This document shows positions 22,083 through 37,687 of a stretch of 64,000 nucleotides of DNA, in pieces (positions within the stretch are counted from its first letter, which is position 1; each line of letters begins with the position of its first letter). The notes beneath the pieces are model-generated. The model made no database searches. It saw nothing but the letters and a program-made list of their open reading frames with translations, and was not told the DNA's origin. The stretch is taken from the NCBI GenBank assembly GCA_009761415.1, contig QUOL01000009.1, positions 1,240,001-1,304,000 on the forward strand, read 5' to 3'. Source of the DNA: Sarcomyxa edulis. Its lineage: Eukaryota; Basidiomycota; Agaricomycetes; Agaricales; Mycenaceae. A program made the position numbers and the translations under genes.

Positions 22083-24514
22083 AGCGTCGAAGTTGAGGCC
22101 AACAGTGGAAGTTCGTGTCTCTCAAACGTGGCGACTGTAAAGAAGGTCCGCCGGACTCGGAACCAGAGGTCCATCAAGCGTCCATGGACCGGCACAAACT
22201 CAACAGCTTCGGCGACAACTTGAACAGCCTGTGTATCTTTCCTCTCTCCAGACCATCGACACCAATGAATCCAGAGCATTGTTAGCTTGCACATCTCTTC
22301 TCATACAATGGGAATCACAAGCTTGACAATAGACGACCTTGTCGATCTTGGATGCTGACGAGCGCTTACAGCTCAGGAGTTCAACTGGTCTGACGGTCTA
22401 CAGCGCGCTAGGATCAGGAGCTATGACTTCGCGACTAGTCATCATGCATCCACTCTCGAGTCTCCTTGTATCTGGCAACATTAATATTGGGACCGACATC
22501 ACCGAGGTCGCCGCATCGCCTGGATACCCTACTCTTACAATAACGCTATGCGTTTTCGAGAATGCTCTCAGCAAGTTTTGTTGAAGTCGTGATAGATGAT
22601 ATCGCACGCCTCATCTGAGACCTATTGATATTGCTATGCGTTATGTGCACAAAGCTAGCAATTGTCTCGAGCATCATGGGGAAAAGAAACCTTTTTGTTC
22701 AACTGTCATTGACTCATTGTTGTCTGCAAAAGGTCACGATTCCCCATGAACGTATACGCTTCAAGATCCCAATACACAGTATTACTTGGATTCATATAAA
22801 CACCTGACGTCGCTGTCTGAGGTTGTAGGCTTTCGTAGGGCTCAAAAAACAAAGATTCTGGCTATGCAGTACTGCGGCTCTCGGATATCTGTGGATGTGC
22901 CTACGCCGGTACGCCATCGACGGAGGCTTTCCGAGCGCTGTTTTTGGTCCCACCCGGTTTCCTTGTGACAGGCGGCGCCCGGCTCATTCGCAGTGGCCAT
23001 GCTCATCCAGGGCCTCAAACTTAAGTAACGGGCGCTTCATCTCTCAAGCGACGGTTCTGTTTCTGAAGGGCAAGTTTACTACTGTGCGGTTAAATCAAAT
23101 TGAACCCATACGATGTACAGTACATGTAATCTCCACGCCTGCCGCCGAATTTGACATAGGATTCTCCGCACATTGTCTCATCTAGGGAGCTTCTCCGATT
23201 CAGGTAACTGACTCCGCTTGACTGACCATTATTATACTCAGGTGAGCTGGCCGTATACTTGTTATAGATAGGTGATAATTATCTATTCTGGAACCCTCGC
23301 ACGATATGCACGGTCGAAACCTATTCCTCACATCCAGCGCAGCAACGATTCAAGACCAGCGGCACCTTATCTTTACCAAAAGTTCTTGACGACTTCGAAA
23401 TCCTAGGATGACAGTGACTCCGGTGCTACGGCAATCGCATCCTTTGTTCTCAACTCCTTTGCGCGGCAATTTTCAACCTTCGCATCTGGTATAAACAGTC
23501 ACTGAAACTCCGCGAAGGATCATACACAGCTCTAGGTAAGCATTGATTCTCTACGTTGACCGTTCTTGAGCCCACCATGGTTATAGCATCGCGTTATTCC
23601 TCTCTCATGCCGCCTGTCTTGGTGACGGGAAAGTAAATTTAGCCTAAATTATCTAGGTATCCTCACGTTCAGTTCGTCCAGTATGACATTCTACTTACTC
23701 TGTTAGATTTTCCTGGTGAGCGTAATTGCCAAAGCTTGGTTCGGATATCTCCAAGTCTTGCAGAACACGGTTGACGTTTGCCCAGATCACCTTAAGCGCC
23801 TACTTACATCCGAGTCAAGATTCTCTGAACATGTGTTCATTCATTCTCGTATATCTGTGAGTCATTTATGTGCTGCTGCCCTCTTCTCGTGGCCATTGAG
23901 TGCCTTCGTCTACTGTCTTAGTTCAGCTCAAAGTTTACTCCTACGAGATTTCTGATATAACCCAGGTAGGGATGTACATGGTCCTAGTCACCTTCTTGAT
24001 TGGCGGCTTGCTTACCGTATAAAGTGACCCGCAGAGACGCTGAAGATCCAAGTAAATGAACCAGTAGACGCGTTTTTGAATTTGCTTTCGAAGGCAGACA
24101 GCCTGTTATCTAGCGCGCACTGTGACCATCTCCACTGAGCCTCGCTTGTACCTCGAGGAACGAATGCACACGGACCCTCATGAACTGCTAATATTTCGGT
24201 AGCCTGCAATAGTTCCGCAGGCGAGTTTGGGTCAGCGCTATAAAGTATGACAATATATTACTTCAATCTTCGTCTCTCTTAGCAAGATGGAGTCGACTGC
24301 ATCATGTCTGCATGAGTTAATGGTCATAAGAGTGATGTGTACCGTTATTGAACGTTATTTTATTTATAGCTTCTCTCGGTCGGACTGCGCCGGCCGGGAA
24401 GGCCAGTTAAGCGCCCAAACTCGTATATATGAGCTTGATTCAGAAGTATCCATGTAGTTTCCCACCCAAACGCCAACCATTCTCTATCTCCTTTTGAACC
24501 TCGTGTATAGTGAC
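22083..24514. other. Gene-poor stretch
   Basis: About 2.4 kb with only short open frames and no family signature on either strand. The right end holds a candidate promoter for the kinase at 24515 (TATATAT at 24424-24430, ~88 nt upstream). Confidence 0.4.
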
Positions 24515-25833
24515 ATGTCGAACTCTAGACCAGAATCGTCTTCGAATTCAGCCCAAGTCGGCGGTGATTTTGTGAGCTTCTTACTCACTTTCGTCTCAGT
24601 TGTTTGTCTGATTCGCGTTACAGGATCTGAGCCAACATCTAGTGCGCGAAGGAGATCATTATATTGCGATTGGAGAGCGTGCCGATCTATGGAAAGGAAA
24701 GCTATCACTTGAAAGCTCTGGCAAGCCTATCAAGGTATTAGGAATACCAACAATAACACGTGTATGTATTCATTATAATTCACAACTTGAACCTAGGTGG
24801 CGATAAAGGTACTACGAGGCGGCTCTGCGAGCAATAGACAGCTGATGCAAAGGTTGACAACGGTGAGTACTGAATTTATCGACAAGATGCGGTCATTGAT
24901 TCAGTATTCTGCGTTTTCCTTATAGCTACTGAATGAACACGGGAATGTCTGGAAACATTTTGACCATCCGAACGTGGCGCATTTTTACGGACTCGCCTTC
25001 AACTGCGGTAGCATGCCTGCCTTGGTACTCACCTATTACCCTAAGGGAAACATCATGGAATATCTTAAGGAGACCAAACCCTCCGACGAGAGCAAGTTCC
25101 TTTTGGTTCTTACTTCTTTGTTCTGTGCTTATCAACTGGCTCTGAACTACACCTGCACAGATTCAACAAGTCGCAAAGGGAATGCAATATCTACACGAAT
25201 TTACTCCCCCCGTAATTCATGGTGACATTCGCGGTGTGCGTGTTCTCGCTTACTTTCGGATCAATGAAACTCCTTCATACACGGCGACCTTCTGATTCCT
25301 GATAGGCCAATATCCTCATTGACGCAGACGGACATGCTGTTCTCGCGGACTACGGACTTGCTTTCATCATCGAGTCATCGGACTTCACGTCGATCAAAAC
25401 TGCCGGAACATGTAGGTGGACTGCTCCTGAAGTGATGAATCCTCCAGAAGACGAAACGGAGATGGATGACCCACCGCCACCGTTCACGATGGCAAGCGAT
25501 GTCTATGCTTTTGGAATGACGGTCATCGAAGTGGGTCTCGATTTCTATTCCTCATCCTCAATTTGTTGATTCCTGTGACAGATTTTCTCTGGCGCAGTGC
25601 CTTTCAGTAAGAAGAAGAATGATAGTGCAGTCATATTCGCAGTTCTAGCCGACCATCGACCAGACCTTCCACCATCTCTGACAGAAGGGAATGAAACCGC
25701 CAAACTGGGAGAACTCGTCCAGAGATGTTGGATGAAGGACCCTACCGATCGTCCAACGGCGAAGACCATCTGCGAGGCTCTCGGTATCAATGCAGCAAGT
25801 CGCTCTCAAATTTTTACATTCTTCCATGATTAA
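24515..25833 (+). CDS. TKL-like protein kinase
   Basis: Seven phase-0 exons (24515-24571, 24624-24734, 24797-24862, 24926-25105, 25161-25235, 25306-25530, 25582-25833) give 321 aa, essentially a bare kinase domain. Seen: HYIAIGERADLWKGKL (diverged Gly loop), VAIKVLRGG (beta-3 Lys), FDHPNVAHFYGLAF, GNIMEYL and the catalytic loop VIHGDIRGANILI. DYGLAF stands in place of DFGLA, followed by GTCRWTAPEVM (APE), SDVYAFGMTVIEIFSG and CWMKDPTDRPTA. The HGD(I/L)R form is typical of the expanded agaricomycete TKL-like kinases. Catalytic residues are all present, so it is probably active. Substrate unknown. A hexanucleotide repeat follows the stop. Confidence 0.8.
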
Positions 25834-25860
25834 CGAAGTCAAACAGGCTCATGAAACATC

Positions 25861-25908
25861 TATAAATCCAAATCCAAATCCAAATCCAAATCCAAATCCA
25901 AATCCAGG
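25861..25908. repeat. Hexanucleotide microsatellite (AATCCA)n
   Basis: About seven tandem AATCCA units lie ~30 nt after the stop codon of the kinase, probably in its 3' UTR. Confidence 0.9.
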
Positions 25909-26116
25909 TCCAAGTTCATCGTGGATGAGCAGGTCAGTCTGTGGTGTTTGCTTGCGTCTAGCTTCCAGAATCTCAAATTCCAAGCAAAGATTCTTTGGAT
26001 ACATGTTCCCTAAGTGACATTTCTTTGTTCATCCTGCGGAATGTCTCGTAAAACATGCAGTCCCTGCTGTCCACGTTACTCATGAGCCATGCCTAGATTT
26101 TCTATACTAGTAGGGG

Positions 26117-26832
26117 CTATCTACTGTATTCCTGTACATATGCATACTCACACCCTCGTACTATCGTCCCCCTTCGTACGAATGTATCCATATAATCAAC
26201 TGACTTTGCCTTCTGAATTTCTAGGAATGAACCCTGGCGGATGAATATCTTGCAGCCCCGTTCTAAGACCTCCAGGCCGGTGTAAATACGGCGTTCCGGA
26301 CTGTCCATCAACATGAGCGCCTGATAAGAGCCGAAGATGTCCTTGTGATGCGTTTCGGACTTATACTTCCATGTAGACATCCGTATACATAGGTACTGGT
26401 ACTAGGCAATTGGTCTTGGAAATTTGGAACGCTTTGTACTATGTGACCCAACTCAGTTCGAACACTAACACTACTGATCTTAATCTGAACGTGCGAACGA
26501 GGCCCTTCTTTCGTGGAAGGATGAAGCTGATCGAGAAAGACTTTGCAAGCAGTGAGAACGAGGAAGGAGTGCGTGAACTAGATGCATCACCGCAGCACAC
26601 CTTAAATCACTTGTAATTCCAGGTATGTAGTATAGCCTACGTGAAAACAGAACGAGTTGGAGTTCGAGCGTAAGTACGTCGCGATTCTTCGAACCGCATC
26701 TTCCTCGATATCATCAACTTCCTGAGGCGTCTTGCACGTTACAGGGTTCTGAGCTTGCATCTGTATTCTCGTCCCATAAGTGGTACTCGGCTTCTTGGTT
26801 CCTATAAACGCGCTTGTTGACTTCTTGCTCAC
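26117..26832 (-). other. Unassigned open frames, possible small gene or remnant
   Basis: Two minus-strand frames, 26832-26602 (no ATG of its own) and 26380-26117 (ATG at 26380), have protein-like composition, for example TPQEVDDIEEDAVRRIATYL and ERRIYTGLEVLERG followed by VRRGTIVRGCEYAYV. I could not join them by convincing splice sites and do not recognise a family. They may be a small two-exon gene or a decayed one. The rest of 25834-27044 holds nothing else that I can support. Confidence 0.25.
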
Positions 26833-27044
26833 AGTATAAGTAAGCGCCGGCGCGTCTACTTAAACCTGAAGTCGCGTGATGTGACACGAAGTATGTACCA
26901 GGCTGGGCTCATCCACACGTAACTATTCAGTATATATAGCAGTGACAACGCCTTATCGGAATCTCGACGAGATTCGCAATGTGACCCTTAAATAAATACA
27001 ATTGCGAGGGAAATTCGAGAGATCTACATTTACAGCAAAGCTGT

Positions 27045-30151
<3,107 letters not shown>

Positions 30152-30357
30152 AGTTTGGCAGCTTCAGAGCCGATGGACCAGCGTACTGAGGTACTGACAC
30201 AATTTGAGAATTAATTTTTTATTTTGCGTAAATTTCGCGTGTGACTCCGGTTCTAACCGGCGGGTGGTACAAAGTAATGTGACTATGACAACAACCCACT
30301 TACATTTCATTCTAGGATCCAGGTAGAAACTGAAAGATTTATAGGAACTAAGAAGTA

Positions 30358-31899
30358 CTAGTAATTCGGTACATCCATCATGCTATCATCGTCACTATCC
30401 ATATCGACGTCTCGCGGAACGAAGACCAGACACCCCATTTTCTGCTCCCAATTCGCGCGGTTCATTGTGGCGGTATGCAAAAGTATTAGGGGATCCTTGG
30501 AAAACGGGTCCAAAGAATATGCCTTGTGTAGGACGCTGATTTGAAGCATGATTCGAGACACGCACGTCGAGAGGAGGGCCAGCATAAAGCTGTTGAATAT
30601 AATCTATTCAGCACAAAAGAAGAGAATCTAGATCAGTTCGGGGGCTTCTTACTTCGCAAGCATCGCCAGGACACCGATCTACGAATCGTATAACAATGTG
30701 AGCTTTACTATGGGTCGAAATATATAGGAAGATGACACACGGAAGGCGCTATTCCTACAATCGCCGCTGATATCGAGAATGTCACAGAGACTGGTGGGAC
30801 AGCGCGTCAGTATGCCACACACTACAGAAAGATCTAAACTCACAAAATATGACGGTGTAAAGGAATCCTCCACTTCAGGATAGAGTTTGATGAACAATGT
30901 TATATGACCCAAAAGAGATGGCCACTCACTCTTTCATAAGTCTCTGCGTCAACGGCAACAATTTCGATATCCTTACGTTCCGTATGACCCTCAAGACCAT
31001 GAAAACGCACAAGATGGCATGCAGAAAAAACGATGGAATGAACACAAGCCAGAATTTCGACGCCGGTGGTTCCAAACAGTAAAAGCCAACGTCTTGTGGG
31101 AGACGGACAAGGCTGGAATGGAGGTCTGGGAAGGATAAGATCATCAGGGCTATTGTCCCCAGGGTGCAAACGAGGTAGCTGGCAAGGACTAGACGTTGGG
31201 TGAAACGGCTGCTCGTGAAGAGATACCACATCCGAAGAGCCAAGATTCCTGATGAATTATGTGAACACCAAACAACGGCGGAACGAAAGGATAATCACGG
31301 ACCTTGCACGAAGGCCAGAGCAATGACATTCAAAGGAAAATTGGTTCGCAATGCATTGTCACAACTGTGATATCATATCAGATTGCGCCAGTGATGCCTG
31401 ATGCTTGTATTACAACTCACAACTACGAATCGGCATATAATCAAGTCATTGAAGTTCTCGAACCCAGAATCGTACTCACCTGAGAAGGAAACTTATCAGG
31501 GAAGAAGTCAGTGACTATTCGAAAGCTGGGGCGAATTAGCCGCGCTTGAGGACCGCAAGAGATGTATATATACATACGCCATGAGGGCAGGAGGAAAATA
31601 TCGATTCTTCAAAGGACCATAAGCATGTAATTCACTGCGAGTAATTGTGCTGAACTGCGAGCTCACGCATAAGAAAAGTATGCGAGATATATTCCACGAC
31701 CCAGTCCAGAATTGTCTGATCTTCCAGAGCATCGTAAGCGTTATGATAGATACCGAACGGGATGAGCGCTCACCTCATCGTCCAACGTTAAAAGATAGTC
31801 ATAGAGAATGAACACGAAAGATGCGAGCGCAAAGTATCGTCCTTCAAAGAGGTGCCCGACCACAAATGCCAACTCGGTTGGCTCAGCTACTGGGGACAT
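30358..31899 (-). CDS. DUF6533-type seven-helix membrane protein
   Basis: The start MSPVAEPTELAFVVGH leads into FVFILYDYLLTLDDEIRQFW, WNISRILFLCNRYFPP, CDNALRTNFPLNVIALAF, VQGILALRMWYLFTSSR, VLASYLVCTLGTIALMIL and FIPSFFLHAILCVFMVLRVI. Further helices are GGFLYTVIFFSVTFSISAAI and IGVLAMLANFMLALLSTC, before a short acidic tail. This is the layout of the basidiomycete DUF6533 family, of unknown function and often compared with GPCR-like proteins. Exons 31899-31774, 31720-31667, 31606-31578 and 31525-31480 and those from 31364 downwards are clear. The junction between 31480 and 31364 needs two extra nucleotides to keep frame and is unresolved, so the gene may be intact with an odd exon or mildly damaged. 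Confidence 0.65.
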
Positions 31900-32953
31900 C
31901 CTGGACCGCAGAGACTAACGAAAAAAAGGAGCGCCAGGCAGGAGAAAGTGGTCGGAGAACAAGAAACCGTCTGGTAACAACTCCCCGGTCATCTGGAGCT
32001 AACATTATGGCTGTCGTCACGAATAGTCCGTGAATCACTGATGTTGAGTACTTGGATCACCGAAGGCTGAGAAAACGTCCCGAAAGGATGTATCTCCATT
32101 GATACGAATGATCTAATCACTTCTAGACAATTGCTATCTCTCAAAGGCATCGAGCATAGACCTCTAGATGTTGTCTAGATGAAGGTCAAAGGCAGCTGCT
32201 AATCCCTAGTGCTTGCGAATGAAGCATGCGCCACTGTGATACTTCAGGAATTTTGCCTGCTTGGGCTACATGTAAGCGCTCCTACGACGAGACCTGTCGA
32301 AGTATCATCATGTTGCGACTCAAGAACGTACCTGCACGGAGTCCCGTCTGGCAGAAACTCACTGACCCACATTCTGAAAACTCTTCCCTTCAGCGCTCTT
32401 CTCCCATGCATTGTCTTAGTAGCTCTTAGGCAAGTGTTCCGAAAGGCTGGTACGATAAAATCCTGCTTGGCACTGTGAGGTCAAAAACTCACCACGGTGA
32501 AGAGGCTCGACAAAAAGAGCACTGGTCACGGCATGAGCATCAGCTGAAGAGATGGTCTCTACACAATAACGAACACATAAAGTCTCACACCTGAAGAGTT
32601 CTCCATGAGACAATCATGCTAGTGTTGCTGCGCGAGTCGTGCTAAGTCGTGCTAAGTCGTGCCGAGAGTACCGTCGGACCACAAGTTGACTTATCAGACA
32701 CGACGGAGATCTCAGTGTCATCTAGAAATCAAGTTCCCCAAGAATTCTAGGATAGTTAGAACCAGAACAGAGAATATGTTGAAGTTGAGAGCAAGTTGAG
32801 ACTCTGAGAGCGGACGAGGGTTTCAAAATTCAAATGAAAGCAATATTTTAGGCACAGATATATTCTGGAAGTTGCCTCTCTGGCGACAAGTCGCTCGTGC
32901 TCTCCTTGTTTCTCATGATATGTAACTTAAACTAATCCCTTTCTATCTCAAGA
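31900..32953. other. Divergent intergenic region
   Basis: About 1 kb lies between the DUF6533 gene (minus) and the WD40 gene (plus). No gene is supported. A 10-bp unit AGTCGTGCTA is repeated three times at 32635-32664. Confidence 0.45.
32635..32664. repeat. Three tandem 10-bp units
   Basis: AGTCGTGCTA, AGTCGTGCTA and AGTCGTGCCG are in direct tandem, about 290 nt upstream of the WD40 gene ATG. Confidence 0.8.
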
Positions 32954-35900
32954 ATGGTCAACTCTAGACGTCGTGTTTCCTATGTGCTTCCCCCTCCAAA
33001 TGGGCCCATTCCTCGCTTTCAACTTCCTCCAAATGGTATATCTCGTTCTGGATCTATCGGTCCACTACTCTTGCAATCTCGAGGGCAGGAACAGCCAGAA
33101 GACGACGTAGAGAAACGCGAGACTCACCCTCGTCATCGCTTAGGTGTAGCCTCACTCGCACTCGACACTTCAACCCAGCTAGCCGGTCGGAATGCGCCTG
33201 AAGGCATATTGTACAGTGGTGGAAGAGACGGGCTAGTCATGTCTTGGGACTTAGGTATACCTATGAGAAAGAGAAAGGTACCTGATCCAGACGCAGCTGC
33301 ATTGCGTAGGTCTGGAGGTAGGTGGGAGGTCATGACCGGATGGGCAGATGATGCGATCCAAGAGGAGGGCGACGAGGGCGACGAACGGCCAACTAGCGAC
33401 GGAGACGTGCTCGGGGATGTCGTAGGTGGGATAAGTCGAAGAAAGCGGACCATTCGTAGGACTAATACCCTGCCCTTCGAGCATCAGTGGGAGACAGATA
33501 TTGACGCCTTCAAGCCTGGAAAATCCAGCGAATTCAGGCAGTGCACGCAAACTCATACCGACTGGGTCAACGATATTCTACTCTGCAACTACAATCAAAC
33601 ACGTATGCACTCACTCTTTACCCTCTATTATCTCCACTGATCTATGACCCAGTCGTTTCCGCGTCTTCGGACGGAACCGTCAAAGCATGGAACCCTCACT
33701 CTCCAGAATTGGCCGACCCAAATGTTATTGGTACCCACAGTGACTATGTGCGCTGCCTGGCATACTGCCGTGAACAGAACTGGGTAGCTTCTGGATCGTT
33801 TGACCGTACTATCAAGCTCTGGGATCTAAATCGCACTTCCACGAATGAGCCTCTCATCACCCTCAATCCGCCTGATGCCACTGCACCCAAATCTTCGATC
33901 TATGCTATGGCATGCGATCCATTTGGTCACTCCGTGGCCTCCGGTTCTCCGGAACGTGTCATCCGTATATGGGATCCTCGTTCTGGTAAACGAACCGGAA
34001 AGCTTGTGGGCCACACTGACAATATCAGAGCTATCTTGATTTCTGAAGATTCTAAATACGTGAGTTATCTTGAAGCGAAATCTTGAGATTGAATGCTCAT
34101 CTTGTACTAGCTTTTGACCGGTTCAGCGGATGGTATGTACTTGGGTGCTGTGACCCATTGCTTTCAGCTAACGTGATTTTTCTAGCTTCGATCAAGCTTT
34201 GGTCTCTATTATCGCAGCGATGTCTCCACACTTTCACGCACCATGCAGACTCTGTCTGGTCCTTATTCTCCTCACATCCCTCTCTAGAAATTTTCTACTC
34301 GGGTGACAAGTCCGGTCTCGTCTGTAAGGTAGACGTGGAAGACTGTTCGGATGTATCGGAGGGCGAATGCATCGTCTTATGCCAAGACTCTGGAGAACAC
34401 GGTCTTCCGTCCTCCGAAGGCGTGAACAAAATCGTGGCGATGGATGACAACCTCCTCTGGACCGCATCGGGCAGCTCGAGCATCAAACGATGGCGGGTAC
34501 CCCAACGGCGTGCGGTACGCGCAACCGCTTTGATCACTGATTTCTTGGAAGCAGAGCGTCCTCCACTGACCGAGTCTCCGATCGTCACCATGTTTAAACG
34601 ACGCGGTGAGCCTTCCTCGGAATCGAGCACTCGGCCATCCTCCCTGGGACGAGGTCCACGCACCTCTCTCGCGCCCTCTGTACAATCTCTCACGTCTGAA
34701 AACTGGCTTCCACAGAAAGAACACGAGGACGAGACTACACTGTACGGCATCCCTTTCGGAAGTCTCGTCAAATTAACCTCAGCACACGATACATTCACAC
34801 CTTATTCCGCTATGTCCCGCGGTCGAGACCCTGAAGTGGCGACTCTGTACTCTGCAGCGTCCGTGATGTCTGTACCTCACGCCAGCCTCATGCGATCCCC
34901 TATTCAGTCCGTATTCCACCACCATCCGCATACTAGTCCATTGCGTTCTTCGCGTACGGAGGACACGGTGCATCCTGTGCACACTGCTCGAGCTGATTAC
35001 GAAGATAGGGAACTAGCCGCCGATGCTGTCCCTCTATATACCGTTCCTGATTTGATTATACCCGGAGATCATGGTCTGGTACGATCTGTCATTCTGAATG
35101 ATAGGATACATGCTCTCACGGTCGATACTTCTGGGGAAGTGGCTGTCTGGGATATTGTCCGAGGGGTCTGCCGCGGTAAGTTCTCTCGAGAGGATGTTGC
35201 TGCTGCAAGCCACAACGGAAGTAGTCTTGGGAGTGAAGGTCATGGGATTGGAAGGGAACGCAGTCCGCGAGAGGCTTTGGAAACTGTTCGAGAACGTATC
35301 GAGGGGGAGGCTGTTGTGGTCCCATGGTCATCTGTGGATACCAAAACTGGTGTGCTTACGGTGCACTTAAGGGAAAAGTGCTTTGAATCGGAAGTTTATG
35401 CTGATGAAGTAGGGTTTGGACACGATCGACATTTCAACGAGGAGTCTAGACGTGCGTCTTATCAATCGTAATTGTTGGTGTGCTGATTATTGATTCTTCG
35501 AGTAGTGAATATAGGGAAGTGGGTGCTACGGAATTTGTTTTTAGGCTTCATTCGGGAAGAACAAAGGACACGTCGCAACCGCGACAGCACTGGACAAGAT
35601 GGACTGCTTGCAGCCAGTCTTCGTCGGGGAGGTGCTCCACATCATATCGACATCGCCAACAGCAACACTACTTTACGTCGTTCAATATCCAACTCCTCAC
35701 GAACTTCATCTACTTCCACAAGCAACACAACAGTCATAGCATCTCCTGGGATGATTCCTGCTTTGTCTCCTTCCATATCCTCTTCTTCATTACGAGCATC
35801 ACCACTGCTTGCTCCAATGATACCACTACATCCTATAATAAAGGAAAACAGTATCCCCTTGCCGTCCATACCCCACTCCCCAGTCTTGAATGTCAACGAC

Positions 35901-37141
35901 GTCACCCCCACTCCCATACGACGCCGTTCAGCGGAAAACGGCGCACAACCGCTGGCTATTCCATCCTCATCGATGCCCAATAATTCGGATTATTTTACTC
36001 AGCGCACACGTCAAGGATCGATGTCTGGGGGAGCTCCTCCCACTCCTGATGATTTCTCGGGCTGGGGAGGCCCTGGGTCTGTTTCTAAACTTGATCCCGC
36101 AGCCCAAATTCCCAGTACGCCGACTGGGTTGATGGGAAGACTAAAAAACTTCGGGAAGATCTCCAAGAAGTCTTTGAATGAAACCAATTCTCCTGTGCTT
36201 GGACCGACTGCCACGCCACATATCGGTGCAATTGTATCGGAGCCAGAGGTGAGTATATCTGATTGTTTGCCTCGATAGCGTTACCTTACATATTTGTCTT
36301 ATTTTCAGGAACTTGCTACGCCTGGACCACCCGCAGCCAAAACGGCACTACAAGTTGTACTAGCTAACCACTTGTCACCTCCATCGTCGGGCGATGCTCC
36401 GTTGCACAATCTTCCGAAAAGCCTGACCCTTCTCATCTCAGAAGAGGCGTCTCCCGGATGGAATTCGGTTTGGAGAGGGACTGTTTCCAGTGTCTATCGC
36501 GATATACGTGCTCTCGAAGAGGCTATGCCACTGTGGCTCCTCGAGTATCTTTTGTTGAATAAGATCCCAGAAGTTCCGATCGTCAAAGTTAGTTTTGTTC
36601 TACTGCCTTGGCCGAACAAGGATCCTGAAGGGGAGCAATTGCCGGAACTCTTGAACACGTGAGCGCGTCTGTCTACCGCGTCTATTGCTTCCATTCCTGA
36701 TCAAAATATGCCAGTACACAATCGAAGCTTACGGCAAGTCGGTTCCTTCGAGTTCGCAAACTCGTAGTCCATGTCAGTCTCCCTTGCTCTTATTGCATCG
36801 GTAGTATCTTTCCTGATCTGCGCCATATGTTGCAGGTCCAAGAGAAACTGGAAAAAATGGCCGCAACAGCACCAAGCTCTACTCGGTCGTCGCTCGATAC
36901 CCAACCCCATCCTTCTTCCCAGCCCGCAAAGACTTCACGGCTCAGAGCCGAAGATATGTACGAAGTTTTGTGCAACGAAGCTGTCTTACCTCTAGATATG
37001 ACTCTGGCTGCTGTGCGGCAATTCGTCTGGAGACAGTCAGGTGAATTGACTATGCATTACCGCAGAAAAATAGCAACAGTTCCTCCGCGGAACGACTCTA
37101 TACGACATAACGTAAGTATAGGTCGTGTCGCCGAGCTGTAG
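32954..37141 (+). CDS. WDR48/UAF1-like WD40 protein (Bun107/Duf1 family)
   Basis: Exons 32954-33602, 33653-34059, 34111-34132, 34186-35451, 35503-36248, 36309-36658, 36715-36772 and 36836-37141 close in phase (about 1267 aa). Homologues (human WDR48/UAF1, S. pombe Bun107, yeast Duf1) activate ubiquitin-specific proteases. N-terminal WD40 propeller repeats include [95 protein letters not shown] and [13 protein letters not shown]. Then [20 protein letters not shown], a long Ser/Pro-rich disordered insert, and the C-terminal DUF3337 block ([20 protein letters not shown] ... [19 protein letters not shown]) follow. The fungal protein is larger than the animal one because of the insert. An extra GTAAGT at 37112 could extend the C-terminus to about 37280. 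Confidence 0.85.
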
Positions 37142-37687
37142 TGTAACTCTCTGTGATTCTTCCCTTCTATTTATTTCACTTGTAGTTTGCTACGCATACC
37201 AGTATATCTTTCCTCAATAATATTTGTGTCACGAGGTCGTGGACAATGGACTTAGTCAATTCATTTAGGTCTTGGTAGCCGGCCTAGACACGACGGGCAG
37301 GATTTTCACTCCGTTTCGCGAAGACATCTTGTTGACTCCTTCTGGAACAGTAGTCTCGCACAATCCATTCGCATCCCAATGGTTTTGACACAGTTTGACA
37401 CTGGCAGTCGGCCCGTGACTGGCGACGCGTCGTGATCACGTGACCTAGTCACACATGAAATCACGTCGCGGATCTTGATCTTGATCTTATGAACTTCTAA
37501 TATTCAATGTGCAATTGGATTGCGGGGCCGTCAATAGACATAGAGCAATTCGTATAATTCAGATTGAACCATTGTTCACATCTAAGGAACCATCACCTAC
37601 TTTCTGGGAAAGCCAAGATACATAGCAAGCATTTGAGAACATAAGAGACCCAGACGGTGCTAAGATTCTGATCTACGTGACAGGAAA
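37142..37687. other. Convergent intergenic region
   Basis: It lies between two convergent genes, so it mainly holds 3' UTRs and terminators. CACGTGAC-type motifs near 37420-37445 are the only notable sites. Confidence 0.4.

Noticed and set aside
31733..31773. Apparent loss of a splice acceptor in DUF6533 intron 1 (ends CTTACG before ATGCTC)
   Set aside because: A normal AG a few nucleotides further (GGAAG before ATCAGACAATTC) gives a 51-nt intron, correct phase and the expected family sequence.
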